64,000 bases of DNA from Arctopsyche grandis (GCF_051622035.1 NC_135358.1:14880001-14944000); one strand, 5' to 3'. Shown: positions 48,296 to 60,489, numbered from the stretch's first letter. A program made the numbers and translations. The notes: generated by a model not told the origin, from the sequence alone.

Positions 48296-49328
48296 CAGGG
48301 TTGTAGAATAGCCTGTACGCGCCGGTATGGCGTCCCGCCACTATTTATCGGCACCGGTACGCGACCCGCCATAAAATTTTCAAAAATCAAAATAGTATAA
48401 TACTTTATTTTTTTCGAAAAGTTTTACCACTTTTGAAATATATTTTTCAACCAAACTAGATGAAAAAGAGCGATGCCGTGCATAAAAATGCTATCAAGTT
48501 CAAGGATACCACATGTGAGGCACCAGATGTGTCTTTAGCACATTTAAATATTGGTCCCCATTCATGGACACATTAACGAAATAAATGGGCTCCGAACCTT
48601 TTTTTTCGTTTATGACGGCTCAAACCATTGTCTAGGGTAGATGTTCAGTTGTACTATCGATACATGAGGGTAGGTAGGTACATAGTTCTCAAATGAATTA
48701 ACAAATAAACGCCTTTGTGTCATGAACTGAAGGATACATTCATCACTCGAAGATTGCTTTGAGGATTTCTTGCATAATGCAAAAAAAGGGTCGTATAAAA
48801 AAATAAAAATAAAAATAAAAAAAGAAATTAAGGAGTAATGGGTGCGTATAAAAAAAGCATTCGGTAGATATGTGAAAAATGTGAATGTTGGTAAATAAAA
48901 ACGATGTCAACGAAGATGAACTCTGGAAGTTACTTATTATAGTTTTCACTATTCTTTGTTAAATTAAAGTAATAATGAATTGCATGTTTCTAACTTTGTT
49001 ATTTATTTGTAGTATCGTTATGATTACTAATTTTTAATACCATTCCAGCTTCTAAATTAACTTCCTTTTTCCATTTGCTTCCTTTCCCGGTAAAGTGTTG
49101 GGCTTCCACCTTCTCACCGAACAATACTTTTAAATCATCTTTTAAGTAAGTACTGACAAAGAAGAGCCTTCCGGCATGTAGCGTTTTCGACCTTAGAGTC
49201 ATCTAAGTAGAGTCGAAATTAATTATGTAAAAATGCATGTATTGTAAAAATTGCACAAAAAAATTTCCAAAAAAGAATTGTGCAAAATCGAGCGTACCGG
49301 CACCTCAAAATTTAGCACTACACCACTG
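48296..49328. mobile_element. hAT-like element with a degraded reading frame
   Basis: The ends CAGGGTTGTAG and, inverted, CAGTGGTGTAG are flanked by GGCCAAAC and GGCTCAAC (6 of 8 match). It carries a minus-strand frame of 67 codons at 48999-49202 (RLFFVSTYLKDDLKVLFG...), whose relative exists in broken form at 17.2-17.45 kb. It is 1033 bp. I do not recognise the encoded protein. Confidence 0.65.
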
Positions 49329-49479
49329 GGCTCAACTTCTTTTTACATACCTCATTTATTTATTTTTTTCACTGGTAACGCTAAAATTGAAGTGGTGTCG
49401 AAATGGAACCACTGGGACACTAAGGAAAAATAATGAAATTGTGGTCATTCCACGGCACCACTGGGACACAAAGGCATCG

Positions 49480-49556
49480 AAGATCTTTCGATTTTCGATC
49501 TTTGCCTTCCGATATTTGCGTTTTCGGGCGTTTCACATTCGGGCTCGTGACGAAGA
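49480..49556. mobile_element. Terminal fragment of the palindromic Mutator-like family
   Basis: One arm end only: AGATCTTTCGATTTTCGATC through CTCGTGACGAAGACCTG. It lies directly before the minisatellite array. Confidence 0.7.
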
Positions 49557-49596
49557 CCTGTTGGGTTTTTGTCATATCGACAGTCGTGACAATACT

Positions 49597-50825
49597 TTTG
49601 GTTATTTCATATAGAAATTTTATATAGTAATTTCATACAGTAATTTTGTATAGTCATTTCATATAGTAACTTCGTGAAGTAATTTCATGTAGTAATTTCA
49701 TGTGGTAATTTTGTATAGTAATTCCATGTAGTAATTTGGTGTAGCAATTTTGTATAGTCATTTCATATAGTAATTTCGTGTAGTCATTTCATATAGTAAT
49801 TTCATGTAGTAATTTCGTGTAGTAATTTTATATAGTTATTTCATGTAGTAATTTTGTGTAATTATTTAATGTAGTAATTTCATATAGTAACTTCGTGTAG
49901 TATTTTCATGTAGTAATTTCATGTGGTAATTTTGTATAGTAATTCCATGTAGTAATTTCATGTAGTAATTTCGTATAGTAATTTCATGTAGTAATTTCGT
50001 GTAGTAATTTTGTATAGTAATTTCATGTAGTAATTTCATGTGGTAATTTTGTATAGTAATTTCATGTAGTAATTTCATATAGTAATTTTGTATAGTAATT
50101 CCTTCTTGGTTATTTCATATAGTAATTTTATATAGTAATTTCATACAGTAATTTTGTACAGTCATTTCATATAGTAACTTCGTGAAGTAATTTCATGTAG
50201 TAATTTCGTGTAGCAATTTTGTATAGTCATTTCATATAGTAATTTCGTGTAGTCATTTCATATAGTAATTTCATGTAGTAATTTCGTGTAGTAATTTTAT
50301 ATAGTTATTTCATGTAGTAATTTTGTGTAGTCATTTCATGTAGGAATTTCATATAGTAACTTCGTGTAGTAATTTCGTGTAGTAATTTCATGTGGTAATT
50401 TTGTATAGTAATTTCATGTAGTAATTTCATATAGTAATTTTGTATAGTAATTCCTTCTTGGTTATTTCATATAGTAATTTTATATAGTAATTTCATACAG
50501 TAATTTTGTATAGTCATTTCATATAGTAACTTCGTGAAGTAATTTCATGTAGTAATTTCATGTGGTAATTTTGTATAGTAATTCCTTCTTGGTTATTTCA
50601 TATAGTAATTTTATATAGTAATTTCATACAGTAATTTTGTATAGTCATTTCATGTAGTAATTTCTTGTAGTAATTTTGTATAGTAGTTTCATATGGTAAT
50701 TTCGTGTAGTAATTTCATGTAGTAATTTCGTGTAGTAATTTCGTGTGGTAATTTCATGTAGTAATTTCGTGTAGTAATTTCGTGTGGTAATTTCATGTAG
50801 TAATTTCATGTAGTAATTTCATAAT
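49597..50825. repeat. Large minisatellite: 13-bp unit, higher-order structure
   Basis: About 1.2 kb of units like GTAGTAATTTCAT with variants (TCGTG, TTGTA, TCATA). A marker unit containing CTTCTTGGTTATTTCAT recurs near 50102, 50453 and 50585, and a variant stands near 49597. Each marker is followed by the same series of variant units, so blocks of roughly 500, 350 and 130 bp have been duplicated as a whole. The apparent minus-strand frame with a 13-residue period is a by-product. Confidence 0.92.
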
Positions 50826-50989
50826 AGAATTATACATTTAATTTCATATAGTATTTGATTTACCGACAATTGTGTATACTCAACATTAAATATTTAGACT
50901 CATTGAATTATCCGCTCATGAATGTGTGTGCCGACTCACCGTTCAAAAGTTATGTTCGAAAAATATGAGTGAAAAAGAAAAAGTTGTAG

Positions 50990-51288
50990 GCGTGTAAGCA
51001 AATAAAATTTGACAACGCTATAGGACGGCGAACAACAAGACAACGCCAAAGCAATCGCAGTAGGCGAACAATGGGACCGAACATTTCGGGTGATTAACGT
51101 CAGGCAGTTCTTCGTGGGATAATTTTCAAACGTGTCTAATAAGATATTTTTTCACCATCGTAATGACGGATGATACCTTTACTTATATTGATGACCAAAA
51201 TGAGCAATATGGCAAAGTATGAAAACGATCGGATAAGAGGCAAAAATTTTCCTTAATAGTAATCGTAAGTGGAAGTAAAAAGAGTACA
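50990..51288 (+). repeat. Dispersed repeat shared with 22.88-23.11 kb
   Basis: It shares blocks such as TTTACTTATATTGATGACC and AACGATCGGATAAGAGG with the reverse complement of the repeat inside copy B intron 2. A Helitron follows at once. Confidence 0.55.
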
Positions 51289-51289
51289 A

Positions 51290-51806
51290 TCTAACATATA
51301 ATTTCGAAAGAGACTTTGTATATATGTACATATGTATCTGTATGTAACCTTCGTTGGTTGGTTCGTAGACAACATATTCGATTTTTTTTTTCGATTCTTA
51401 GGCGCCGATTCGATTTTTTTCAATTCGAAGTCCCCGGGTCAAAGTATTCGAAGTCCCCGGGGGTGAAGGCGCCGGGGGCGCAGGCACCAGGGGCGAAGGT
51501 TTCGGGGGTGGAGGCGCCGGGGATGAAGGCTAAGGGTGCACCGGGAGTGACGGCGCCGAGGGCGAAGGCGGGGCCGCCGGATTCTGGCACATAATTTCGA
51601 AATAGACTTGTATACATACATATATGTTGTTTTATTCGTGACAGTCAATTTAATAAAAAAAACAAATGAGTATTAAAATAAATTTATATAAAATAAAACT
51701 ATTCAAATAAATTCAATAAAATGTGTGTATTAGATTATTCATGTTTAAGCGTATTTTTAATATAAACATATTACAAATACCGAGCGAAGCCGGGTAAAAC
51801 CACTTG
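51290..51806 (+). mobile_element. Helitron with a captured GC-rich minisatellite
   Basis: The 5' end TCTAACATATAATTTCG is preceded by A. The 3' hairpin ACCGAGCGAAGCCGGGT is followed by CTTG and a host T. Between them, 51437-51590 is a GC-rich array of GGCGCCGGGGGCGAAGG-like units absent from the 217-bp relative at 8883-9099. Confidence 0.72.
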
Positions 51807-52230
51807 TATGTATATAAAAACTCGAAGGCGAAATACACTGAATAAGTCGAGAAAACAAGTGTCGAAAAATCTCAAATTAGTCGAATCGAGTAGGCCCGCG
51901 AGTGTTCACATGACGCTATAAAATTTTATTATTTGAATAATTCGCTTGACTAAAAAAGTTTTAGAACTATTGTATTTTGTGTAGATATTCAATTCCCAGT
52001 TGCAAGCATTTTGATGTTTCTCGGAAATTTAATTATTACTTATTTCTGATCAAATACACCTATACAACTGATTCTGAGTAATTTGATATAAAATGTTTGT
52101 CTAGATTAAAAATCTTGATTGGCACTTTATTTTTTAGTATAAATTTGATTGCAATTCAGAATTACCTTTAGTATAACTTCTAGCGTTACTTCTTTACTTC
52201 TTTACGCTACTTCTTTTTACAATTTTTAAT

Positions 52231-54499
52231 ATGAAACTGCTGCATTTGTGGATTTCAATTGCGTTGGTAAGTAAATGCAAAATAACACAAGTATAAAATA
52301 TGATTAAGTCTAAATGATTCAATCTGTGCTAGAGTTGATGCATAATAAGGGGAATTTCTATGTTAATTATTTTTATTTTTTACTATGTGATGTACGTATT
52401 TGATGTCCGCGTCGGTAACCGCAAATGCATATTCTACGTCACTAATTTGTTAGCAAAATGTAATGGTCGCAAAACTTTTTTTTTTCATAAACATTTCGTT
52501 ATAAGCCGTTCGATTAATTGTCATAAAATATCGATGACAAAAATCTGATTGGAGTACAAACACATTTTTGTATGCAGGGCTTTTTTCCCATGTAACGCGG
52601 TGGAACGGCGTTCCGGCACCTTTTTTCTCGGCATTTTTTACGCTTCAAACGAATATTCTATATAAAATAATTTGAATATAATTTTTTCTAATAAAAAAAC
52701 TTGACAAGAAGTGAGTTCTGGCACCTTTTTTTTTTCAAAAAGTAAGCCCTGAATGTATGTAAGTATGTACATATGTACATATCTATAATACATGCGTATA
52801 TTCTTCCAATATGATTTTCAACCGGTGTGGCACGACAATATGGATCAATATTTTTTAAATTTCACTATTATTAAACTTATTTCATTGATTACGTCATTGA
52901 TATTTCAAACAAGAATTATTTATGAACTCGTTTTTTAAATTCCCTTATATTACTGACATACTGAGGTACATACATATATTGAGAGCCTTGTTATTATTAA
53001 GTTGAAAATTATAGAAAAAAATAATAATAGGTAATTATGTTTATTTTTCTATGGCAACTGGTATTCTATCAATTGAATCATATTCATACTAATTTTCGAA
53101 TAAATGGCCTATCGCATAACGTATACTGATTGATTGATCATATCAAACAGATAGTATTGAATTAAAATTTGTATTGTAAATCGGTATATGTATGTCCACA
53201 TTTAAAAGCATGTTAAGAAAATGCGGACTTTTCACTTTATTTATAAATTAAAATTAAACAAGCAACTCTTATTTTCATTACATTAAGAACGTTTGAATAA
53301 GTTAGGAAAACATAATTTGTGTGTGCATGTATTTGTTTTAGTGATTGATAAGAACAGGAAAAATATAATACTGTTTGTTTCGACTGGGAATTTTATAAAC
53401 GCGGTCATAAAAACTGCATACAAATGTATGTACATATGTACGTATATACAATGACTTTATATTTACAATTGTTTAGTTAGTTGAAAAATCATAATATACA
53501 CCTACACACACACACGTATGTACATACATATACATATATATATGTATATATGTATACTTATTTGAAAAATGATATAAATGTAACATTATAATGTATGTAC
53601 ATACATAATAAGTATATCATTTTCTATCAATTTTAATCTTAAATAGGTATGTGCATATTTAGGATACATACATATAAAGTTACATTTCATAATATAATTA
53701 GTGCGATTGTCACATGATTAATTCTATGTATATATGTATGTACATACATATGTTAATATGAATCACGTGGAGAAATGACCACATTATTTCTCTATTTTTA
53801 TAATGTATTACGTTTTAATGTGGAAATATAATTATTAAATTACATTCATAGGCGTATGTCACATGATATTATATATTGAATCGATTTTTTAGATACTTTT
53901 TTGATTGCAAATTTTATTTAATTACTAAATAAATTTATGATAAGTATGTATGTACATATGTACATATGTACATATGTAGTATGTATCAAAAATGTTACGG
54001 AAAAAAATCAATGAAAATATCAAATATATAGTCATATAATTGTATATCTAAATTTACATATATTAATAATTTTATGTCACTAAGTAGGTATATTAGTTAA
54101 TATCGTTAAATATATTTTTATATAAATACCGTGTTCTTTTGTTATATGCATGCTATTTTTTCAAAGTAATATATCACCGTATATAAACAAGATACGACTT
54201 CTTGCAATAGAATTTATATTTGACGCATATTTCAGTAAATATACTTTTTAATTTGACTTGGTAAATATTGATATAATTATACATTTTTTTAGGCAATTTT
54301 ATATGTATCCTGCACTGAAGCTGATCTAGGGTGTGGAGTATGCAATAGTTTCGGTATGAAATGTGTGAGCAAGAATGCAGTTCTGTCTTGTAGCACAATT
54401 GGAACTCCTCAGCTGATAAGATGTCCAACAGGAACGTTTTGTGATATCAACAAACTTCCATTTTGCCATGCAACCTATACACCCATATGTCCTTTTTGA
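52231..54499 (+). CDS. Small secreted cysteine-rich protein, chitin-binding-like
   Basis: Two exons, 52231-52266 (12 codons) and 54293-54499, give an 80-aa protein. The first ~22 residues (MKLLHLWISIALAILYVSC) are a signal peptide split by the intron. The mature part has eight cysteines with spacing C-x2-C-x6-C-x8-C-x10-C-x5-C-x8-C-x7-C, similar to the N-terminal module of the neighbouring gene at 56.8 kb, with which it shares the 12-codon, phase-0 first exon. Chitin or cuticle/peritrophic-matrix binding is inferred from that neighbour; the domain itself is not canonical CBM14. It is probably extracellular. Confidence 0.75.
52575..52751. mobile_element. hAT-like MITE (CAGGGCTT ends)
   Basis: CAGGGCTTTTTTCCC and, inverted, CAGGGCTTACTTTTT enclose GGAACGGCGTTCCGGCACC. 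The flanking 8-mers TTTGTATG and AATGTATG match at 6 of 8. It lies in the intron of the small secreted gene; a second copy is at 60490-60649. Confidence 0.7.
52752..54292 (+). other. Intron of the small secreted gene, no further features
   Basis: AT-rich, with many palindromic TATGTACATA tracts at 53.4-53.8 and 53.9 kb. No exon or RNA gene is seen. Confidence 0.5.
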
Positions 54500-54527
54500 T
54501 TTTTTGAATTAATGTTTCACATAAAAA

Positions 54528-54533
54528 AATAAA
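54528..54533 (+). terminator. Poly(A) signal AATAAA
   Basis: It lies about 30 bases after the TGA of the small secreted gene. Confidence 0.65.
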
Positions 54534-55172
54534 TTGTTTTATTTTATATACATATTCAATAATGATTTAAACAAATATTATATACCTATCTTATATTTGA
54601 AATATATAATGTTAAATTGGTCTTTTAATTTTTTTATTTATTTGAAAAAAAATAAGTAATCACGATCAATATGATTTAAATTTTATGTGCAATAATTATT
54701 AAGTACTTGTGCAAAAGGTAAGTGATATCATTGTATGCATTAAATATGGGTGTTATTGAAATATCATTTCATCCAAATAATGTTGATTTAATCACAGTGC
54801 TATAAGCGTAAAAGAATATTAAATTAACAGAAAAACACGAATATAATATATCCTAACATATTTTTTTAATTAATCAAACATGATAAGATTGTTATCGTAT
54901 GCACATACATATGTATTTGTAAATAAGAACATTGCACAATGCGTTGATTTTAGAGGAAATAAAATAAGTTAATCCACGAATCTTATCTATTCACATTATT
55001 CTTGTCAATAACACAATTTCTGAAGTAGATATTTCATCGTACTTGAACTTTACCAATTATGCAATGTATGTACCATATGTAGTAAGTATCGACCAAAATA
55101 CTATATTTTATACTATTTATTCTACTACTTTTGGTAGTTGCTGCAGTGTCCGTTTGTAGACATGTTCCAGAT

Positions 55173-55553
55173 GGGTGACCGTCACCGCACCGAATGTTAA
55201 AAAGTCGAAAATGTTCGTTTACCATGCATACATATGAAAAACGGTTAGTATACATATCAGTGGCGTGCGGTAAAAGTCTTTCTCCCCCGTCGTACATCCT
55301 CACTTAATTTGCGCGAGCAGGATACAAGAGGAACAGGCTTTTCTTCCCGTATCCTGCGCGCGCACATTAAACAAGGCTGTATGACAAAAAGAGAGATAAT
55401 TTCACCGCATGCCACTCATATATATTATATATACAAAGTACCGTTTACCATGCACCCTTTGATCTTTCGACTTAAGATCTTTCGATTTTCGATCTTTGCC
55501 TTCCGATATTTGCTTTTTCAGGCTTTTCACTTTCGGTCTGGTGAGGTAGACCC
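55173..55553. mobile_element. Mosaic palindromic element, second copy
   Basis: The reverse orientation of the composite at 44927-45295. It ends GGTGAGGTAGACCC, and an inner unit at about 55258-55417 has CAGTGGCGTGCGG and CCGCATGCCACT ends. Sharing the same nested structure at two loci means the composite itself has transposed or been copied. Confidence 0.68.
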
Positions 55554-55559
55554 ATAAAT

Positions 55560-55896
55560 AGCAAATAGTAGACTAATCTAATAGTAAACATTTTATTAAA
55601 TTTATTTGAATACTCAATTGTTTTTTTTTTATTTAATTGACTGTCACGAACAAACAAACATATATATTAAGTGTCTTTCGAAATTATATGTATACCAAAA
55701 TCCGGCGCCTGCACCCTCTAGGGCTTCGCCCCCGGCGCGAAGGCGGCTTCGCCCCCGGCGCGAAGGCGGCTTCGCCCTCGGCGCCTTTGTTCCCAAGGAC
55801 TTCGAATTATTTGTTTGATGACGTCACGGATTTACGACCCAACGAACGAAGGTTACATACATACATACAAAGTCTCTTTTCAAATTATATATTAGA
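55560..55896 (-). mobile_element. Helitron copy, reverse orientation, 3' end lost
   Basis: On the minus strand it starts TCTAATATATAATTTG after A. It carries the same GC-rich GGCGCCGGGGGCGAAG-like units (55700-55790) as the 51.3-kb copy and the ACTATTAGATT block. The terminal hairpin is missing where it meets the palindromic element. Confidence 0.62.
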
Positions 55897-56813
55897 TTAA
55901 TCGTCGATATAATTTTTACGGTTAACGTTAAAAATTTTGGATGCTAAATTTTGTATTGCGTATATATATCTATGTATGTATGTATGTACATAAACATCAC
56001 ATCTACTTACTTCCTTACTCTGATTACTCTGAATAGACTTCGGCGTTGGCTTGGTGCTCTTTAAATAACAATATACTTTTCCATTAGTTAACGAAGCAAG
56101 AGAGCAAAAAAGCACGGTTGAAAATAGTATTAATCTATTTGTTTTTCATCCCAACGCCGATTTTTGGTCATGACAATCTCACAGAATGGTCATCAACGAT
56201 TGAAGGTAATTCCAAGGTACTAAATCGAACTGATCGTGTAAACGTAAACCGTCTTTGATGGCAAATTGGCTTTTGATTTTGAAACTCAGCTATAGTTAGT
56301 TATCGATTTATTTCGGCCCAATTCAAATCTTTAAAATGTAATAAAATTTATATTCAATATGTGACGAAGATTAACTAATTGAATTATGTTTTAACATGTC
56401 CAAAATATCATCCGATGTCAGCTGAGATTTTGTTAATAAACAGGAAAAGTGACACACGTGATACACTTGTGGGTGTGTGTGTTACGGTTTCCTGGTCACG
56501 CCATTCTCGCTTAACCGCAATCATCCACTAATATTATATTATATATTAAACGAGTCAATTAAAGAGATTAACGGATTTTCAAAAACTGATAAAATAATTT
56601 ACAAGTCGAAGCTAGAACTCAAGATTAAATTTGAATATCATTAATACCTACTACGCATGTATGTACATACAAATTTTTAAAAATCTTGGATTTTCATGGT
56701 CACAAATACTGCAGGCTTAGATTCCTTATCTCAATAATTCTTAAATACATAGTTGTGTTTGAAGACATGCATATAAAATGAAAAATAATTGGCGACAGTA
56801 TCAATCTTTCAAG

Positions 56814-58402
56814 ATGTTTCGTATAGGCATATTCGCAATTTTATCATTAGTAAAAAAACATTGACCACATAAAATCACTATATGTGCGTGTATTTATATT
56901 ATTACAATATTTACATTTTCATAAATATTTCAGTGCTGCATATGGAGAGTGACGGCTACTTGTAATATTTGCAGTCCAATAACTAATTTTCGATGTACAG
57001 CGTATAATAGATATCAATTTTGCGATGCTACCGGTACGTATTGTATTGTTTTATTTCATTTATTTATACATCACAATTAACAGTTTACTACTAATAATAA
57101 AATATATAGTGCCTGCATATGTATGTACTTGCAATCAATATTTTAAAAATTTAAAGGAACATATGTACATATATTGTATGTTTGTTTCACTATTTGCACA
57201 ATTCAGTATTCACACCAATTTAAATCATTCGCATTGATATTAGAATTATTATATTAATGTTGTCTTTCATCCAAAACAAAAATTGTCTGGGTTCGGTATG
57301 AATTAAAATAGTGTTACACTCGGGGCAGGATACAAGAGGAACAGCCTGTTCCTCTTGTATCCTGCTCGCGCACATTAAGTAAGGCTGTACGATAGAAAGA
57401 TATATAATTTTACCGCACGCCACCGGCGTAGAGGTAGGTTCAGGATAAAAATAAAAGGCCAAATTCGTTTCACTGAATTTATTCAACGATTCAAAAGGTC
57501 CACACGTAACTAACGCTCACTCCAGAATACTTGATCTACCATGAGTACCTCCTTATAAATCACAAGTTGCCCAACACAGCATCCCCGATCCGTTGGCGTG
57601 TCTATTGTCTAGGCACGTAGGTCTACCCATACTCACCCGGTTCTCTGAGAACCCGAGTGTATCCTTTGTTCGGGGACTTACTCAATCCCGTTAGCCTAAT
57701 CCGGGAGGTCTCTTTTGTGAGTGTCTCTATACACCCGATACTCTCTCCTATGTTCCCACGTTACATTAGTATAATATTTTCTTATTATATAGGTCCCGTA
57801 GGTGCCGTTTATACGTGTCCAGCAAACAGCTATTGTTCAACAGTAGGAGGTTCGATTTGTTCAAGTACAACATCCCTAACAATTCCTGAATGTAAATGTG
57901 GCGTATGTGGATTACTACCAACTGCTTCCATCTCAACCACAGCTTGCATTACAGATACTCAATTCGCAATTTGTTTCGGTATATACATGGGTTTCTAATA
58001 ATAATACATAGATATAACAATAACAGAAAATATACATGTATTTATATATATGCGTATCGAATTCTAAAAATTTCAGCAGGTGGCGACATCATTCCAGACA
58101 CTGGTTCCAATAATTGCCCAACAGGAATGGAGTGTGTAGAAGGAAGGGATGCGGCTAATCCTTGCGGTATTCCAACGGTACCCAGAGGCAACTCCTGTCC
58201 TGTTGGATCAGCTCCAGCTCCAGCTCCAGTCTGTTCAGCCACGGGAAGATTTCCAGTCGCAGGAACTATGTGTAAAAACTATAATTTGTGTACGACTCTT
58301 GTGAATGGAACTCTAACTTACTACACGTATACTTGCCCTGGAACGTCTACATTTAGCCCCGTATCTCAAACCTGCAGTACCACATACGTATGCCCTGTTT
58401 AA
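56814..58402 (+). CDS. Secreted peritrophin-like protein with C-terminal chitin-binding type-2 domain
   Basis: Four exons, 56814-56849, 56934-57033, 57793-57978 and 58077-58402, give 215 aa. Exon 1 encodes a 12-residue hydrophobic start (MFRIGIFAILSL), chosen because its phase-0 donor and length match the gene at 52.2 kb. Two Cys-rich modules of similar spacing follow (starting CNICSP and CGVCGL). After a Pro/Ala linker (APAPAP) comes a canonical CBM14 pattern, C-x12-C-x5-C-x14-C-x12-C-x5-C. The family binds chitin in peritrophic matrix or cuticle outside the cell. Exon 3 follows a transposon-filled 760-bp intron. Confidence 0.83.
57321..57424. mobile_element. Fragment of the hAT-like core repeat
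   Basis: A short inverted repeat (GGATACAAGAGGAACAG and CTGTTCCTCTTGTATCC) is followed by the CGCGCACATTAAG block and a CCGCACGCCAC end, as in the nested units at 45.1 and 55.3 kb. Confidence 0.6.
57425..57765 (+). mobile_element. Solo-LTR-like element, 5' end lost
   Basis: It matches 24036-24501 along its length (AAAAGGCCAAA, TACCTCCTTATAAA with a TATA box, final ACGTTACA). Its TGTTG start is replaced by the preceding hAT-like fragment. It occupies the second intron of the peritrophin-like gene and ends 27 bases before exon 3. Confidence 0.58.
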
Positions 58403-58431
58403 CTCGTATTATATAACAAAATTTACCTCAT

Positions 58432-58437
58432 AATAAA
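58432..58437 (+). terminator. Poly(A) signal AATAAA
   Basis: It lies about 30 bases after the TAA of the peritrophin-like gene. Confidence 0.65.
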
Positions 58438-58439
58438 AA

Positions 58440-59680
58440 ATATTTACCTTATTATACACATCGTATAAATTTTGTAAATAAGACGATGGTTTGATTCTTT
58501 TTCCACATATTGATTTTTTATATACCAACTTTTCATACGTAGTTTTTATATACCAAATTTTCATACATTGAATTTATAATGGACGTCACTCAAATTTAGG
58601 TAACAAGGCCTCTTGAAAAGATAAAGAAAGTTAAATAAAATTTTATTATTTAAATTGTTTAATTAAGTACCTGCTAAGAAATAAATACACAAAACTTGAA
58701 TTTGGTAGTAAATATTTGGTCACGTAATATTTTAAGAACTTAACAATAGTTGAAAGGTTTGTATGTGTGGAAGAGTCTACAAAGTTGTGGTATCCGAAAT
58801 TGCATCAATTACAATCTTCTAAATTTGGTATGTAATTATTATAGGGGTTAACCGTATATCGTATATAATAATAGCCTAATGCGTGCCCACCCACGTGTTG
58901 CGCGTGTGCTGTGTTTGAATGTTCGTCATGTACGTTGCATATAATAATAATATTTAAAATTAAATTCATTTTTTGGAAAAAAAAATTCTTACTTTTAATT
59001 TATTCTTTTGTTTATGTCGGCCGATCAAACGGAGTGCACAATTATGTGCACACAGGCCACTAGTAATTACATAATTCTGGTCTGGTGCATACTATTTCAA
59101 TGTATGTTTGTAGCAATTGTACTTAGAGGATGTTCACGCTAGGATGCAATGTGGAACCGAGAATCAACAGATTTGTACTTTGCACTGTAGGACAAATAGT
59201 CCAGTCAAATTAGGGATCAACCTCGGAATGAGAGATAATAAGCTGAATTTTCGTATATACCTTAATTTTGGCGTTCTAAAAGTTGTCTCAAAAGTCTCAT
59301 AAAATCTAGTGTATAAGTCGTAAGTTATTCAAGGTCAAAGGTCAAAAAAACAGTTTTTCACGATTATCTCAGTTTCTATTGCTCCAATGATGTTAACAAT
59401 TATTGTAAAAATTGTAGAACATAAAATTTGCGACAAATTTTATTTGAAACATTTTTTCATGCGCTCAACCGTTTTTGCGATAGAGGATTGCGGATTGGAG
59501 GTGCATTTAGGTACTTGTACATACATATGTAAGTACATAAAAGGTTTTTAGCTGTAATGATTTTTACAAAGCGAACATGTGTACATACATACTGCTAAAA
59601 TGTCTGAAACGAATTGATTGACATCGAGTTGCTAGTTATTGGATTAGGAAGTGGGATCACGACCAAACGTCTAACGATAC
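58440..59680. other. Intergenic, no recognised gene
   Basis: AT-rich. A stretch at 59.1-59.5 kb is less AT-biased but has only a short frame (59117-59302) that resembles nothing I know. Confidence 0.4.
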
Positions 59681-59729
59681 AATGTCTACGACAAAATGAT
59701 AACGTGACATAATGTCTACGGACAAAATG

Positions 59730-59875
59730 ATAATGATTTCACGCATTGAGAATCACACACGTGAATTATCACAGTAACAAGAATTCGAGTACTAGATATT
59801 CCGTAACCGCAATTTTCGTGGCAACGATTGTTGTCGGTGAGATAGCCATTTGCAAAATTGTCCATTTACCATGTA
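59730..59875. mobile_element. Single-arm copy of the foldback family
   Basis: It shares the ATTCGAGTACTAGATATTCC, ATTTTCGTGGCA and GTCCATTTACCAT blocks with 6.76-6.95 and 47.1-47.4 kb. It is preceded by repeated ACAAAATGATAA motifs. Confidence 0.5.
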
Positions 59876-59876
59876 A

Positions 59877-60201
59877 GCATACTAAGCAACAAAAAAATTG
59901 GCCGAGCGGAGACTAATCAAGTTTTACTAGGTTTGATCCACTAAATTCAAATATGATAATGATTTTTGTGGGCTTGCTATCAATTAAAAATCACAATCAA
60001 TAGAAAAAAATCAATACTAGATTTTGAGTTAAAGATCGAAAAAGTCAAAAAATTGCGCATTTTTTTAAGTGCTCATATATCATAAACGAGAGCAAGCCAA
60101 CAAAAATCAATATCATATTTGAACTCAGTGGGTCAAACTTGGAAAATATTGATTAGCTCCGTTCTGTAAACTCAAAAACGTTTTTGTTGCTCAGTGTAAT
60201 C
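59877..60201. mobile_element. Possible MITE with GAGCAACAAAAA ends
   Basis: The left end CTAAGCAACAAAAAAATT and the inverted right end CTGAGCAACAAAAACGTT enclose 300 bp with internal near-inverted stretches. No clear target duplication is seen. Confidence 0.45.
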
Positions 60202-60489
60202 GAATGGGTCGTAATTTGTGGTAATTGACTATTTGATTCAGCTGTTCCTTTATTTCGAATGAGGGGACTGGAGGTAATCTTTTGGCACATGTAGATGACT
60301 TGTGGCTTACGATCAAGGTCGCCCTCGTTCATTTTTTGTTGCTTCGGTCGTCAATTTGGGCTTTTCAAATTGTTAAAACGAAGGCGCTTTAAGGGTAAGG
60401 TGATCATTTTTTTATAAACCTCCTTTTTCAAATTGAAAACTAGGACATTTTATCAAAAAATATATTTTGTTTTTCTTAATATATACTTC

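Noticed and set aside
49866-50078. Minus-strand frame with a 13-residue repeat
   Set aside because: The 13-bp minisatellite is free of stops in one frame, so the period appears in any translation; there is no start context or flanking gene signal.
49597-50825. CRISPR array
   Set aside because: The unit is a continuous 13-bp tandem without unique spacers, and the genome is eukaryotic.
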